Positions 41,233 through 51,107 of a stretch of 64,000 nucleotides of DNA are shown here, in pieces. Source of the DNA: Arcicella aurantiaca. GTDB lineage: Bacteria; Bacteroidota; Bacteroidia; Cytophagales; Spirosomataceae. The DNA lies in assembly GCF_003148625.1 (NCBI RefSeq), contig NZ_QGGO01000002.1:120976-184975 (forward strand), written 5' to 3'. Position numbers and translations under genes: made by a program. Position 1 is the first letter of the stretch, and every line of letters starts with the position of its first letter. The notes beneath the pieces are model-generated. The model did no database searches. It saw only the letters and a list, made by a program, of their open reading frames with translations, and was not told where the DNA came from.

Positions 41233-44043
41233 ATGAAAAAAATCACTACACTGGTTGCTGGTTTGGCGTTGGGACTGCTTTCCAACCATGCAACTTTCGC
41301 TCAAGAAGATTTGAGCAAAATGCTTCTTCCAATGGATTCTCGAGTTAAAACGGGCGTTCTTCCCAACGGTTTAAAGTATTACATCATGAAAAATGCTGAA
41401 CCCAAAAATCGGGCTCAGTTGCGTTTGGCAGTTAAAGCGGGTTCTGTTTTGGAAAATGACGAGCAACAGGGACTTGCTCACTTCATGGAACACATGAATT
41501 TTAACGGTACTAAAAATTTCCCAAAAAATGAATTAGTTAATTTCTTGCAAAAATCTGGGGTTCGCTTCGGTGCTGACTTGAATGCTTACACGAGTTTCGA
41601 CGAAACGGTTTATATGTTGCCTGTTCCGACTGACTCGATTGAAGTTTTCAAAAAAGGAATGCAAATTTTGGAAGATTGGGCTCATAATGCCACCCTCGAC
41701 CCTTCTGAAATTGATAAAGAAAGAGGGGTAGTTTTGGAAGAATCACGTACAGGAAAAGGGGCTCAGGCACGTATGCGTGACAAATATTTTCCTGTAATTT
41801 TGAATAATTCGCAATACGCAAAACGTTTGCCGATTGGTAAAGATGACATCTTGAAAAACTTCAAATATGATGTTTTAAAACAATTCCACCAAGACTTTTA
41901 TCGTCCTGATTTAGAAGCAGTTGCTGTTGTAGGAGATATTGATGTGGATATGGTTGAAAAAATGATTATTGAAAAATTCAGCGGTATCAAAAATCCTGCA
42001 AACGAAAAGGAAAGAACAAAATATAATATTCCTTTGACTGGCGGAACGGACGTTGCCATTGTTACCGACCCCGAACAACCAAATACGATTATCCAAATTT
42101 TGAACAAACAACCAAAACGCAAAGACGTAACTTATCAAGACCGTCGTGAAGGAATGGTGCGTTCATTATTCAACCAAATGTTATCGTCTCGTATTCAAGA
42201 ACTTACGCAAAAAGCTGACCCTCCTTTCCAATTTGGATATGCAGGTTATGGTGGATTTTTAGGAAATCTTGATGCCTTTACGTCTTTCGTGGTTGCCAAA
42301 GGTGGAAACGTCGAAAAAGGTTTAAAAGCCATTTTGGAAGAAACCGAAAGAGCGAAGAAATTCGGATTTAATGCTTCTGAATTAGCTCGTGCGAAAACCC
42401 AATATATGGTCGGACAAGAACGTGCCTACAAGGAAAAAGACAAAACGGATTCTGAACAAATGGCTGAAGGATTAGTAGGTGCTTTCACAGAAGATGAAAA
42501 TTTGACTTCACCAGATTTTAGCTACGATTTCACGAAAAAATATTTGGAAGGCGTAAAATTAGAGGAAGTAAACGCCTTGAGTAGCACCTTAATTACGGCT
42601 GATAATCGTGCGGTAATTTTGATGGCTCCTGAAAAAGACAAAGCAACTTTACCAACCGAAGCACAAATCAGAGAATGGTTGAATACTGCGGGCAAAAACG
42701 TAACAGCTTATGTTGACCAAACGGTTGACAAACCTTTAATTGCTAAATTGCCAACGGGTTCAAAAGTTACGGCAACGAAACAAATTCCAGAAGTAGGAAT
42801 TACTGAATTGACTTTTGCCAATGGCGTAAAAGCGGTTTTGAAACCAACTGACTTCAAAAATGATGAAATTTTGATTGGTGCATACAGCATGGGCGGAACA
42901 AATTTGTACGCTGATAAAGATGCAGATAACGCTCGTTTGGCTTCTACAATTGCTTCAATTGGTGGTTTGGGAGAGTTTTCTTCAATCAATCTTCGTAAAA
43001 TGATGACGGGCAAAGTAGCAAGAGTTATGCCGTATATCACAGGGACTTCTGAAAACTTCAACGGTTCAACTTCACCTAAAGACCTTGAAACTTCTTTACA
43101 GTTGGTTTACAGCTATTTTACGCAACCACGTTTTGACGGAGAAGTTATCAAAGGGTTTTTAGCAAATCAACGTGATGCCTTGGCAAATCAGCAAAAAACG
43201 CTTACGCCTGAGAAAGTTTATAACGATTCATTAAGCGTTATTTTGAGTAACTACGCTCCAAGAAATTTACCGATGACGGTAGAAAGAATGGAAAAAATTG
43301 ACGCTCAACGTGCTTTTGATATTTATAAAGAACGCTACGCTGATGCTTCTGATTTTACGTTTGTATTGGTTGGAAATTTCAAAAATGAAGAGATTAAACC
43401 TTTGTTAGAGAAATATTTAGGCGGTTTACCTTCAACAAAACGTAAGGAAACCTTCAAAGATTTAGGCATTCGTACTCCAAAAGGAAAAATAGAAAAAACA
43501 CTTTATAAAGGTACAGAACCAAAAGCACGTGTAACCATGGTTTGGTCGGGTGATTATGAAGTTACGCCAGAAAACGAAACGCAAGTTGAAGCACTTTCGG
43601 AAGTGTTAGAAATCAAATTGATTGAAAAATTACGTGAGGAAGAATCGGGCGTTTATGGCGTGGGCGTAAGTGGTTCAACGACTAAAATTCCTGCAAAACG
43701 TTATAATTTCAGAATTGCTTTCCAATGTGCCCCTGAAAATGTGGAAAAATTGGTAAGCCGTACTTTAGCAGAAATTCAAAAAGTGAAAGATGCTGGAGCA
43801 GAAGCTACTGATATTGAGAAATTTAAAGCTGAAACGAAACGTCAAACTGAAACACAATTGCGTGATAATGGCTTCTGGTTAGGTTATTTACAAGGACAAT
43901 ACCAAGACGGCGAAGACGTAAAAGAAGTATTGAAAGAAGACGAAATGTTGAAAAAAGTAACGGTAGAAAGTACAAAAGCCGCTGCTAAAAAATATTTCGC
44001 TGAAAACATGATTAAAGTAATTATGTTGCCAGAGAAGAAGTAA
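41233..44043 (+). CDS. Exported M16-family zinc peptidase
   Basis: This 936-residue protein has a signal peptide (MKKITTLVAGLALGLLSNHATFAQ) and the inverted zinc motif HxxEH in LAHFMEHMNFNGTKNFP (His83, Glu86, His87), followed by ERGVVLEE with the next zinc Glu. It has the two-repeat layout of pitrilysin-type peptidases: an active N-terminal half and an inactive C-terminal half beginning around ITELTFANGVKAVLKPT. It likely degrades peptides in the periplasm. A strong terminator follows. Confidence 0.93.
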   Translation: MKKITTLVAGLALGLLSNHATFAQEDLSKMLLPMDSRVKTGVLPNGLKYYIMKNAEPKNRAQLRLAVKAGSVLENDEQQGLAHFMEHMNFNGTKNFPKNELVNFLQKSGVRFGADLNAYTSFDETVYMLPVPTDSIEVFKKGMQILEDWAHNATLDPSEIDKERGVVLEESRTGKGAQARMRDKYFPVILNNSQYAKRLPIGKDDILKNFKYDVLKQFHQDFYRPDLEAVAVVGDIDVDMVEKMIIEKFSGIKNPANEKERTKYNIPLTGGTDVAIVTDPEQPNTIIQILNKQPKRKDVTYQDRREGMVRSLFNQMLSSRIQELTQKADPPFQFGYAGYGGFLGNLDAFTSFVVAKGGNVEKGLKAILEETERAKKFGFNASELARAKTQYMVGQERAYKEKDKTDSEQMAEGLVGAFTEDENLTSPDFSYDFTKKYLEGVKLEEVNALSSTLITADNRAVILMAPEKDKATLPTEAQIREWLNTAGKNVTAYVDQTVDKPLIAKLPTGSKVTATKQIPEVGITELTFANGVKAVLKPTDFKNDEILIGAYSMGGTNLYADKDADNARLASTIASIGGLGEFSSINLRKMMTGKVARVMPYITGTSENFNGSTSPKDLETSLQLVYSYFTQPRFDGEVIKGFLANQRDALANQQKTLTPEKVYNDSLSVILSNYAPRNLPMTVERMEKIDAQRAFDIYKERYADASDFTFVLVGNFKNEEIKPLLEKYLGGLPSTKRKETFKDLGIRTPKGKIEKTLYKGTEPKARVTMVWSGDYEVTPENETQVEALSEVLEIKLIEKLREEESGVYGVGVSGSTTKIPAKRYNFRIAFQCAPENVEKLVSRTLAEIQKVKDAGAEATDIEKFKAETKRQTETQLRDNGFWLGYLQGQYQDGEDVKEVLKEDEMLKKVTVESTKAAAKKYFAENMIKVIMLPEKK

Positions 44044-44068
44044 CACAGACTTCAGTCTGTCTCAAATA

Positions 44069-44110
44069 AAAACGCCCACTGGTTTAATAAATTAAATCAG
44101 TGGGCGTTTT
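44069..44110 (+). terminator. Terminator after the M16 peptidase gene
   Basis: AAAACGCCCACTG pairs with CAGTGGGCGTTTT. Smaller ACAGAC/GTCTGT hairpin lies before it at 44045-44060. Confidence 0.8.
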
Positions 44111-44161
44111 ATTTACTTTTGCAAATGAATTAATTTTTTCCAGACTAAAGTCTGGGTTACC

Positions 44162-44671
44162 CTACGCCAAAACTAATTCGCTTGCTCTTAGTAAATCACT
44201 GGTTGTAATTTCAGATTGCGATTCTTCTGGCTTTTCAGTTAAGTGAATAGTTTTTACGCCCGCCTTTTTCCCCGCTGTAATGTCTCGGTGAGCGTCACCA
44301 ATCATCCACGAAGTATTCGGGTCAATTTTATATTTTGCCATTGCTTTTTCAATCATCAAAGAATCGGGCTTACGTGTCAACGAAGCCGACGTAAATTTCT
44401 CATGATGTGGACTGAAATAAATATCATCTAATAAATTTCCACATTGCTCTTGGAAATAATTATGGCACATCAATACATCTTCACGAGTATAAATTCCTTT
44501 CGCAATTCCCGACTGATTGGTAATTACAATCAATAAATATCCTGCTGCTTTTAATTTTTGGAGAGCCTCAATCGTACCTTCTGGAATAATTAAATCTTCA
44601 AGACGATAAACATAATCGACTCTATCTACATTCAAAACGCCATCACGGTCTAAGAAAATACATTTGTTCAT
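44162..44671 (-). CDS. gmhB: HAD-IIIA phosphatase, GmhB-type
   Basis: This 169-residue protein has the GmhB/HisB-N phosphatase pattern: FLDRDGVLN with the catalytic Asp8 and Asp10, ITNQSGIAKG, RKPDSLMIEKAMAKY and MIGDAHRDITAGKKAG. GmhB removes the 7-phosphate from heptose-bisphosphate for lipopolysaccharide core synthesis. The zinc-loop cysteines of E. coli GmhB are not obvious. Without a heptose operon beside it, a general histidinol/heptose phosphatase role is possible. Confidence 0.82.
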   Translation of the reverse strand: MNKCIFLDRDGVLNVDRVDYVYRLEDLIIPEGTIEALQKLKAAGYLLIVITNQSGIAKGIYTREDVLMCHNYFQEQCGNLLDDIYFSPHHEKFTSASLTRKPDSLMIEKAMAKYKIDPNTSWMIGDAHRDITAGKKAGVKTIHLTEKPEESQSEITTSDLLRASELVLA

Positions 44672-44824
44672 AGTAATGTTTTTTGTACAAAAAATTTGAT
44701 AAGCATAAGTTTTAATAAATTTTACTTCGGCAAATCAAATAAATAGGTATTCAAAAAATATGAATATATAATTATTTTTTTGTACAAAATATATAATTTA
44801 TTTATAAAAGACAAATTTGTTCAC

Positions 44825-44863
44825 AAAAAAACGCAGACTTTTTCAGATTAGTCTGCGTTTTTT
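44825..44863 (-). terminator. Terminator of the ABC exporter gene
   Basis: AAAACGCAGACT pairs with AGTCTGCGTTTTTT, 106 bp past the exporter stop; A and T runs on both sides. The rest of 44672-44968 shows nothing recognisable. Confidence 0.75.
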
Positions 44864-44968
44864 CAATTAATTATCATGTGGTAAAGAATCTTCGATTTGA
44901 TTATCTACTCGATATTTTCAATAAATATCTGAAAATCAATAATTTAAAGCTCAAATAACGGATTCAAA

Positions 44969-46876
44969 TTATAATGAAGTTTCTAAAGCCGAATTATTCT
45001 CAAATTGCAATTTTACCAAGTTGGCATAAATTCCGTCTTCAATCGTTACCAATTCATCATGTGAGCCTTTTTCCGCTACTTCTCCCTCTTTCAAAACATA
45101 AATGGTATCAACATTACGAATGGTTGCCAAACGGTGAGCAATGATAATGGTAGTGCGGTTTTGCATCAAAACATCTAAGGCATCTTGCACCAATTTCTCC
45201 GATTCAGAATCTAAAGCACTTGTGGCTTCATCTAACACTAAAATAGCTGGGTCTTTCAAAATAGCACGAGCAATGGCAATTCTTTGGCGTTGTCCTCCCG
45301 ATAATTTTACGCCACGTTCACCAACAATGGTTTGAAATTGCTCAGGAAACGAATCAATAAAATCAAAAGCATTGGCTTTACGAGCAGCTTCAATCACTTC
45401 TTTTTCGCTTGCATTTGGATTTCCGTAAGAGATATTTTCATAAATCGTTCCTCCAAAAAGCATAACTTCTTGCGGTACAATGGCAATTTTTTTACGTAAT
45501 TCTGTTAAATCGTAGTCGTTGATATTCTTTCCATCTACTAAAATATTTCCGCTCGACAGTTTATAATAACGCATCAACAACTGAACAATCGTTGATTTCC
45601 CTGCTCCCGAATAACCCACTAAACCGATTTTTTCACCTGATTTTACTTCCAAAGAAATATTCTTCAAAACGCCTACATCTGGTCGAGATGGATATGAAAA
45701 GGCAACATTTTGATAGACAATTTTAGGGTTTGTGTGAGCTTCAGTCTTTCCTACCGATTTCTCCGTTAAATTAATTTCAGAATCTTCTCTTAAAATTTCC
45801 AAAATTCTTTCAGAAGCACCAATCGTTCTTTGAATTTGTGCGTACATATCACCCAAACCGCCAACAGAACCACCAATAAATCCTGTATAAATAATGAAGG
45901 TAAAAAGGTCTTTAAATGCCAACTCTCCACTCAAAACCAAGTTTCCGCCGTACCAAACCACACCAACAACACCACCAAACAACACAAAAATTACAAATGA
46001 AATAAAACCACCTCTGAAAGTTGCTGCTTTCAAAGCATAATCAACCACTCGTTGAACAGACGAACTGTATCTTTTTGCTTCTAAATCTTCATTCGTAAAG
46101 GCTTTTACAACGTTAATTGACTGTAAAGTTTCTTCAACGATAATATTGGTAGAAGCCAATTCATCTTGCACTTTCTTGGCATTTTTACGAATAAATCTTC
46201 CAAAAATAATGGCGGCAACCACCAAAAATGGAAAAGTCATCAACATAAAAAGTGTCAATTTGCTCGATAAATATGAAATAAGGATGATACCACCAATCAA
46301 CGTAAAAAGTTGACGGAACAACTCTGCCAATGTAATAGAAAGAACATCTTGCAATTGAGAAATATCGGTCGTCATGCGGCTCATGAGGTCGCCAACACGG
46401 TTTTTCTCAAAAAATGGGACAGGCAAAGTGATGATTTTTGTATAAAGAGTTCTACGCAAATCTCGCATAGAACGTTCGGAAACTCTGGCAAAAGTGTAAA
46501 CTCTAAAAAACGAGAAAACAGCTTGTAAAATCAATAAAAAGACGAATAATGCAGTAACATTGTTGAGACTTAAAGTTACAGAATCGGGATTGAGGAAATG
46601 TTGTATTCGCTGACTTACGCCTGAATTTGGCATATTGGCAAACTCCTGAGTTACGGCTTTATTTGGAGAAACAATCGCTCCAACCATTTGCCCCATCAAC
46701 AATGGAATACTCATGGAAGTGATTTGCGAAAGAATTAAAAATATAAATCCGATAAAGAATGTTCCTTTGTAGGGAAGCGTAAATTTGAAAATACTTAAAG
46801 CCTTATTAAAACCCTCTTTGGTTACTTTTTTCTTGTCTTCTGGAGCTACTTCTGCCCCGAAATTGCGTTTTGCCAT
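44969..46876 (-). CDS. ABC exporter half-transporter (MsbA/lipid A or peptide exporter type)
   Basis: This 635-residue protein joins six membrane helices (about 30-340) to an ATPase domain with Walker A GYSGAGKST, signature LSGGQRQR, Walker B ILVLDEATSALD and the H-loop AHRLAT. It works as a homodimer. The type fits lipid or small-molecule export, and no dedicated substrate gene adjoins. It is not near the RiPP operon, so a role there is only possible. The start used is the ATG at 46876 (MAKRNFGAEV), ten codons inward of the open frame. Confidence 0.92.
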   Translation of the reverse strand: MAKRNFGAEVAPEDKKKVTKEGFNKALSIFKFTLPYKGTFFIGFIFLILSQITSMSIPLLMGQMVGAIVSPNKAVTQEFANMPNSGVSQRIQHFLNPDSVTLSLNNVTALFVFLLILQAVFSFFRVYTFARVSERSMRDLRRTLYTKIITLPVPFFEKNRVGDLMSRMTTDISQLQDVLSITLAELFRQLFTLIGGIILISYLSSKLTLFMLMTFPFLVVAAIIFGRFIRKNAKKVQDELASTNIIVEETLQSINVVKAFTNEDLEAKRYSSSVQRVVDYALKAATFRGGFISFVIFVLFGGVVGVVWYGGNLVLSGELAFKDLFTFIIYTGFIGGSVGGLGDMYAQIQRTIGASERILEILREDSEINLTEKSVGKTEAHTNPKIVYQNVAFSYPSRPDVGVLKNISLEVKSGEKIGLVGYSGAGKSTIVQLLMRYYKLSSGNILVDGKNINDYDLTELRKKIAIVPQEVMLFGGTIYENISYGNPNASEKEVIEAARKANAFDFIDSFPEQFQTIVGERGVKLSGGQRQRIAIARAILKDPAILVLDEATSALDSESEKLVQDALDVLMQNRTTIIIAHRLATIRNVDTIYVLKEGEVAEKGSHDELVTIEDGIYANLVKLQFENNSALETSL

Positions 46877-47121
46877 TTTTTGTGTGGTATTTATTCCTTC
46901 AATCAAAACCGTAAAACATACGAAGTAGTTCGGGTTTTAGCCTGTGATTGCCATTAACGAAGTACAAAATTAGGTTAAAAGGAGGTTTTTAAATAAAATA
47001 TTAGCCACAAAGGCACGAAGACACAGAGAAAAGTGACGTTTTTGTACAAGAAATTTAAAGATTATAAAGACAAAAGAGTGGATGGATTGGTTGAAATGAC
47101 AGATGAATATCTTCTAATAAA

Positions 47122-47508
47122 TTAAGATGTAAAATCATAAGGATTGATAAACGCCAAACCCTCAATTCCTTCAAAATCTTTCGTATTTCTGGAAATTAAG
47201 GTCAAATTATTGACTAATGCCGTAGCGGCTATAAGTGCATCAGGAAGTTTAATTTTATAGTTTTGACGAATATCTATCGTCTTATCAATTAGGCTTTTAT
47301 TAGCATCATGTACAGTTGAAAATGCTACAAATCTTTCTAATAACTCGTATTCTTGAGAAGAAATATTTTTAGTGGCAAACAACTCAATATTGGTAACAAT
47401 TGATATTTCAGGATTAATTCCTAACAATAGATTTCTCCCATTTTCAGGCATTTTTCCATTACAGAAGTCAATCACAGCATTGGTATCTATTAAATATCTC
47501 TTTCCCAT
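47122..47508 (-). CDS. vapC: PIN-domain toxin, VapC-type
   Basis: This 128-residue protein has the PIN nuclease pattern: YLIDTNAVIDF with Asp8, NIELFA with Glu42 and LPDALIAATALV with the third Asp, then NTKDFEGIEGL. It overlaps the upstream gene by 19 bp. Such proteins cut RNA (often tRNA or rRNA) and are held by the partner. Full length for the family. Confidence 0.92.
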   Translation of the reverse strand: MGKRYLIDTNAVIDFCNGKMPENGRNLLLGINPEISIVTNIELFATKNISSQEYELLERFVAFSTVHDANKSLIDKTIDIRQNYKIKLPDALIAATALVNNLTLISRNTKDFEGIEGLAFINPYDFTS

Positions 47509-47720
47509 TCTTCTCTCATTATTTGTGTAGTCTCATGAAGTTTTTTAGCAGATTCATCTGAAAGTTTACCCCAAAAATCAGCCATAGTAACTTTTTTCGG
47601 TAATTCTTCCACAATTTCATCAACAGCATAAAGAAGAACCTCTATTTTCTTTCCAATATATTTTTGTGGGATTGACAATAAAATGTCTGTTTGGAGAGGA
47701 GTTATACTTGTACGTGTCAT
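47490..47720 (-). CDS. vapB: Antitoxin partner of VapC
   Basis: This 76-residue protein has an N-terminal beta strand and Q-x-D-I-L-L-S-I-P-Q-K-Y-I-G-K pattern typical of DUF2281-like VapB-type antitoxins, and an acidic helical C-terminus (SDESAKKLHETTQIMREEWERDI) that would cover the toxin. Order antitoxin-toxin with overlap is usual. A type II toxin-antitoxin system. Confidence 0.85.
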   Translation of the reverse strand: MTRTSITPLQTDILLSIPQKYIGKKIEVLLYAVDEIVEELPKKVTMADFWGKLSDESAKKLHETTQIMREEWERDI

Positions 47721-47809
47721 CTTTTACAAAGTTTTAGTAAACAAAATCACTCTCCCAAATCAATGAAAGAGTGATTCTATAACAAATATAATAATTTTAG
47801 GATTCCTTC

Positions 47810-49054
47810 CTACAAAACAAACCCAACGCCAACCGTTGAATTAGTCTGGTCATCTATTAAAATAAATGCTCCGTTGGCAGGGTTATCTTCATATTTATCA
47901 GCAAAAATTGGTTTGGCTGTTTTGATAATAATATCCCCAATTTCGTTCAATTTCAATTCTGAAACGCCTGATTCAATGGTTTGTTGATTTACTACGTCAA
48001 TCTTTGAACTCAAAGAAACAACTTTCGCCTTTGAATCGTTAATTCCGTGTTGAAGCATATAAGTTTTACCAGAAACCAAAGCTTGTGAATCCATCCAGCA
48101 AATTCTTGCAGCGATTTCTTTCAATTGGCTTGGCTGATTGTGTGCTTTTACCAACATATTTCCACGAGAAACGTCCACGTCAGTTTCCAAAGTAATCACT
48201 ACTGACTCCTTCGCTCCTGCTGATGATAATTGTGTTCCGAATTTCTCGATGGTGGCAATTTTAGACGTTTGTCCCGTTGGTAAAACCGTTACTTCTTCGC
48301 CAACTGAGAATGAACCCGAAGCAATTTTTCCTGCATAACCTCTATAATCGTGGAATTCTTCTGTTTTTGGTCTAACCACAAATTGAACAGGGAAACGAGC
48401 AGGCTTTTTGATTTCGTCAAAAGAAGTCGATTCTAATTCTGCCAATAAAGGCTGACCACTATACCAAGGCATTTCAGTTGCTTGAATCGAAATGTTTTGT
48501 CCGTATAAAGACGACATTGGGATAAAGGTAATTTCTTGTTCATCAAAAGAAACTTTATCGGCAATGGCTTGAATATCAGCTTTAATTGCGTTGAATTTCT
48601 CTTCTGAATATCCCACTAAATCCATTTTATTCACACACACGATTACTTTCGGAATCCGTAACATGGATGCAATGAAAAAGTGGCGGTAAGTTTGTTCCAA
48701 AACTCCGTTACGAGCGTCAATCAAAATCATGGAAACTTTGGTATTTGATGCTCCCGTAACCATGTTACGAGTGTATTCAAAGTGACCTGGCGTATCCGCA
48801 ATGATGTATTTGCGTTGTGGCGTTGAGAAATAAATATTAGCTACGTCAATCGTGATACCTTGTTCACGTTCGGCGATAAGTCCGTCAGTTAACAAAGAAA
48901 GGTCAAGAAAATCTAAGCCTTTACGTTTTGAAGCAGATTCTAATGCTTCAATTTTATCTTTAGTGATTGACTTTGTTTCGTATAAAAGTCGTCCGATTAA
49001 TGTGCTTTTGCCATCATCTACCGAACCAGCGGTTGCAATTCTGAGTATATCCAT
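47810..49054 (-). CDS. cysN: Sulfate adenylyltransferase subunit 1 (GTPase)
   Basis: This 414-residue EF-Tu-like GTPase activates the sulfurylase CysD for sulfate adenylation. GTP motifs are TAGSVDDGKSTLIGRLLY, DTPGHFEYTRNMVTGAS and VCVNKMDL. It ends without an APS kinase domain, so APS is handed to CysH. The start used is the ATG at 49054; the open frame to 49132 adds residues encoded by a short repeat of GATTTTCGATTTCGG type. Third gene of the cysH-cysD-cysN set. Confidence 0.94.
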   Translation of the reverse strand: MDILRIATAGSVDDGKSTLIGRLLYETKSITKDKIEALESASKRKGLDFLDLSLLTDGLIAEREQGITIDVANIYFSTPQRKYIIADTPGHFEYTRNMVTGASNTKVSMILIDARNGVLEQTYRHFFIASMLRIPKVIVCVNKMDLVGYSEEKFNAIKADIQAIADKVSFDEQEITFIPMSSLYGQNISIQATEMPWYSGQPLLAELESTSFDEIKKPARFPVQFVVRPKTEEFHDYRGYAGKIASGSFSVGEEVTVLPTGQTSKIATIEKFGTQLSSAGAKESVVITLETDVDVSRGNMLVKAHNQPSQLKEIAARICWMDSQALVSGKTYMLQHGINDSKAKVVSLSSKIDVVNQQTIESGVSELKLNEIGDIIIKTAKPIFADKYEDNPANGAFILIDDQTNSTVGVGFVL

Positions 49055-49128
49055 TTTATTGATTGTGGATTTTCGATTTTCGATTTCGGATTTCAGTAAA
49101 TCGAAAATCCGAAATCGAAAATCCGAAA

Positions 49129-50043
49129 TCAAAAATATCCTTGTTGTTTACGTTTTTCCATGGCAGCTTCCGAGCGTTTATCGTCGATTCTGGCACCACG
49201 TTCTGAGATTTCGGCAGAAAGAATTTCACCGATAATATCATCTAATTCAACTGCTTCTGAAGCTACGGCAGCCGTACAAGTCATATCGCCAACGGTACGG
49301 AAACGAACCGTTGCTTCGAAAGGAATTTCGTCTGCATCTTTATTAAGGTGTTCAGAATCAGCCCAAAGCATACCGTCACGTTCAATTACTTGACGTTGGT
49401 GAGAATAATAAATTGACGGAATCGCCATTTTCTCTTCTTTGATATAATTCCAAACGTCTAATTCTGTCCAGTTTGAAATTGGGAAAACACGAACATTTTC
49501 ACCAATCGAAATACGACCATTCAACATATCGAATAATTCTGGACGTTGGCGTTTTGCATCCCATTGACCAAAGTCATCACGAACTGAGAAAATACGTTCT
49601 TTGGCACGAGCTTTTTCTTCGTCACGTCTTGCACCACCGATACACGCATCAAATTTGAATTCTTCGATAGCATCTAAAAGTGTTACCGTTTGAAGAGCAT
49701 TTCTTGAAGCATATTTACCTGTTTCTTCCTTAACTTTTCCTTGATTGATAGAATCCTGCACATAACGTACAATTAATTCTGCTCCAGTTTCTTTGGCAAG
49801 CCAATCACGGAATTCAATGGTTTCTGGGAAGTTATGACCTGTATCTACATGAACCAATGGAAATGGGATTTTTCCTGGATAAAATGCTTTTTGAGCCAAA
49901 CGTACAAGTGTGATAGAATCTTTACCTCCTGAGAAAAGTAAAGCGGGTTTCTCAAACTGTGCCACTACTTCACGCATGATATAGATGGCTTCGTCTTCAA
50001 GTTCACGTGGAAAATATCCGTGCTTTGGAATTTCAGAATTCAT
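49129..50043 (-). CDS. cysD: Sulfate adenylyltransferase subunit 2
   Basis: This 304-residue enzyme makes adenylyl sulfate (APS) from ATP and sulfate. The PP-loop is LFSGGKDSITLV near residue 40, followed by HVDTGHNFPETIEFRD, and the C-terminal RERGARIDDKRSEAAMEKRKQQGYF-type tail is present. It lies 160 bp after cysH and upstream of cysN with 74 bp between. Works as a heterodimer with CysN. Confidence 0.95.
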   Translation of the reverse strand: MNSEIPKHGYFPRELEDEAIYIMREVVAQFEKPALLFSGGKDSITLVRLAQKAFYPGKIPFPLVHVDTGHNFPETIEFRDWLAKETGAELIVRYVQDSINQGKVKEETGKYASRNALQTVTLLDAIEEFKFDACIGGARRDEEKARAKERIFSVRDDFGQWDAKRQRPELFDMLNGRISIGENVRVFPISNWTELDVWNYIKEEKMAIPSIYYSHQRQVIERDGMLWADSEHLNKDADEIPFEATVRFRTVGDMTCTAAVASEAVELDDIIGEILSAEISERGARIDDKRSEAAMEKRKQQGYF

Positions 50044-50203
50044 AATATGGTATTGTATGTATTATGTACTAATTATTAAGTATCAAGAAGCACATAAATT
50101 TCATTACAGATTCTTTTTCTTCAATATTGTACATTGATTATTAAATATTAAGCGTTGATAATTCTAACAAAATTATCAACTATTCTCTATTAATTATTCT
50201 CTA

Positions 50204-50884
50204 TCAACTATGTAAGCCACATTCTTTTTGTGAGGCTTCCCACGACCAACGTCCTGCTCTTGGATTTTCTCCTTCTTGAATGGCACGTGTACAAGGTAAA
50301 CAACCGATTGAGATAAATCCTTTACGGTGAAGCGGATTGTCTGGTACTCGATTGGCTTTCAAATAATCAAGCACTTGTTCGTAAGTCCAATGAATTAATG
50401 GGTTGTATTTGATTACTTTATTGCCTTCGTCCCACTCTACAATTTTCATATCGGCACGGTTTTCTGATTGCTCAGAACGCAAACCTGTAATCCAGATTTC
50501 AGCACCTGTCAAAGCTCTTTTTAACGGTTCTATTTTACGGATAAAGCAACATTCTTTACGATTTTCAACAGAAAAATAAAAACTATTGAAACCTTTTTCC
50601 TTTACCAACGCTTCTACTCTTGCAGTATTTGGGAAGTATGTTTCAAACTCTTTTTTATATTTCGTTTTGGTAGAATCCATCAATTCGTAAGTTTCTTGAA
50701 AGAGACGACCTGTATCCAAAGTAAAAACTTTGATATTCAAATCATTACGAAAAACGGCATCTGTGATTACTTGGTCTTCTTGTCCGAAAGATGTTGAAAA
50801 GACTACATTTTTGTAGTTTTCAGTGATGTATTTTAGACCATCCTCCAATGAAAGATTATCTAATTTTTCGATTAACGCTTGCAT
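50204..50884 (-). CDS. cysH: APS/PAPS reductase
   Basis: This 226-residue enzyme reduces activated sulfate to sulfite with thioredoxin. It has the PP-loop FSTSFGQEDQV, TLDTGRLFQETY, the 4Fe-4S cysteines in ECCFIRK and GCLPCTRA, and the C-terminal ECGLH with the catalytic Cys. The CC-x-CxxC pattern marks the APS-using (assimilatory, iron-sulfur) type, which suits the lack of an APS kinase. First gene of the set; sulfite reductase is not in the window. Confidence 0.94.
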   Translation of the reverse strand: MQALIEKLDNLSLEDGLKYITENYKNVVFSTSFGQEDQVITDAVFRNDLNIKVFTLDTGRLFQETYELMDSTKTKYKKEFETYFPNTARVEALVKEKGFNSFYFSVENRKECCFIRKIEPLKRALTGAEIWITGLRSEQSENRADMKIVEWDEGNKVIKYNPLIHWTYEQVLDYLKANRVPDNPLHRKGFISIGCLPCTRAIQEGENPRAGRWSWEASQKECGLHS

Positions 50885-50967
50885 ATTTATTGAGAATGAA
50901 TGCCAAACGAAGTATTTATCTTCGCATTTCGAAACATACTTTCTATATTTCGAGTTAAATTTTTCTA

Positions 50968-50975
50968 CAAAGATA
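50968..50975 (-). promoter_or_regulatory. Candidate -7 box of the cys operon
   Basis: CAAAGATA on the plus strand is TATCTTTG on the minus strand, a perfect TAnnTTTG, about 84 bp before the cysH ATG. No -33 TTTG at 19 bp. AAATTATTT...AAATAATTA at 51012-51050 is an inverted repeat further upstream. Confidence 0.4.
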
Positions 50976-51107
50976 GATAAAGTCTATTGTATTAGTAGTC
51001 TTAAAAGAAAATTATTTGATAATAGTATAGGTTTTTGTAAATAATTATTTATTATCTTTAAATATATCCTTGCATTATTTACAAGCATACCTAAATCATA
51101 AACAATT

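Noticed and set aside
44969..46876. ABC exporter as the transporter of the RiPP
   Set aside because: It is 40 kb away, has no peptidase domain and resembles general lipid exporters; no evidence joins it to the operon.
49055..49132. N-terminal extension of cysN overlapping cysD
   Set aside because: It is encoded by a short GATTTTCGATTTCGG-type repeat; the GTPase family starts at MDILRIATAGS.
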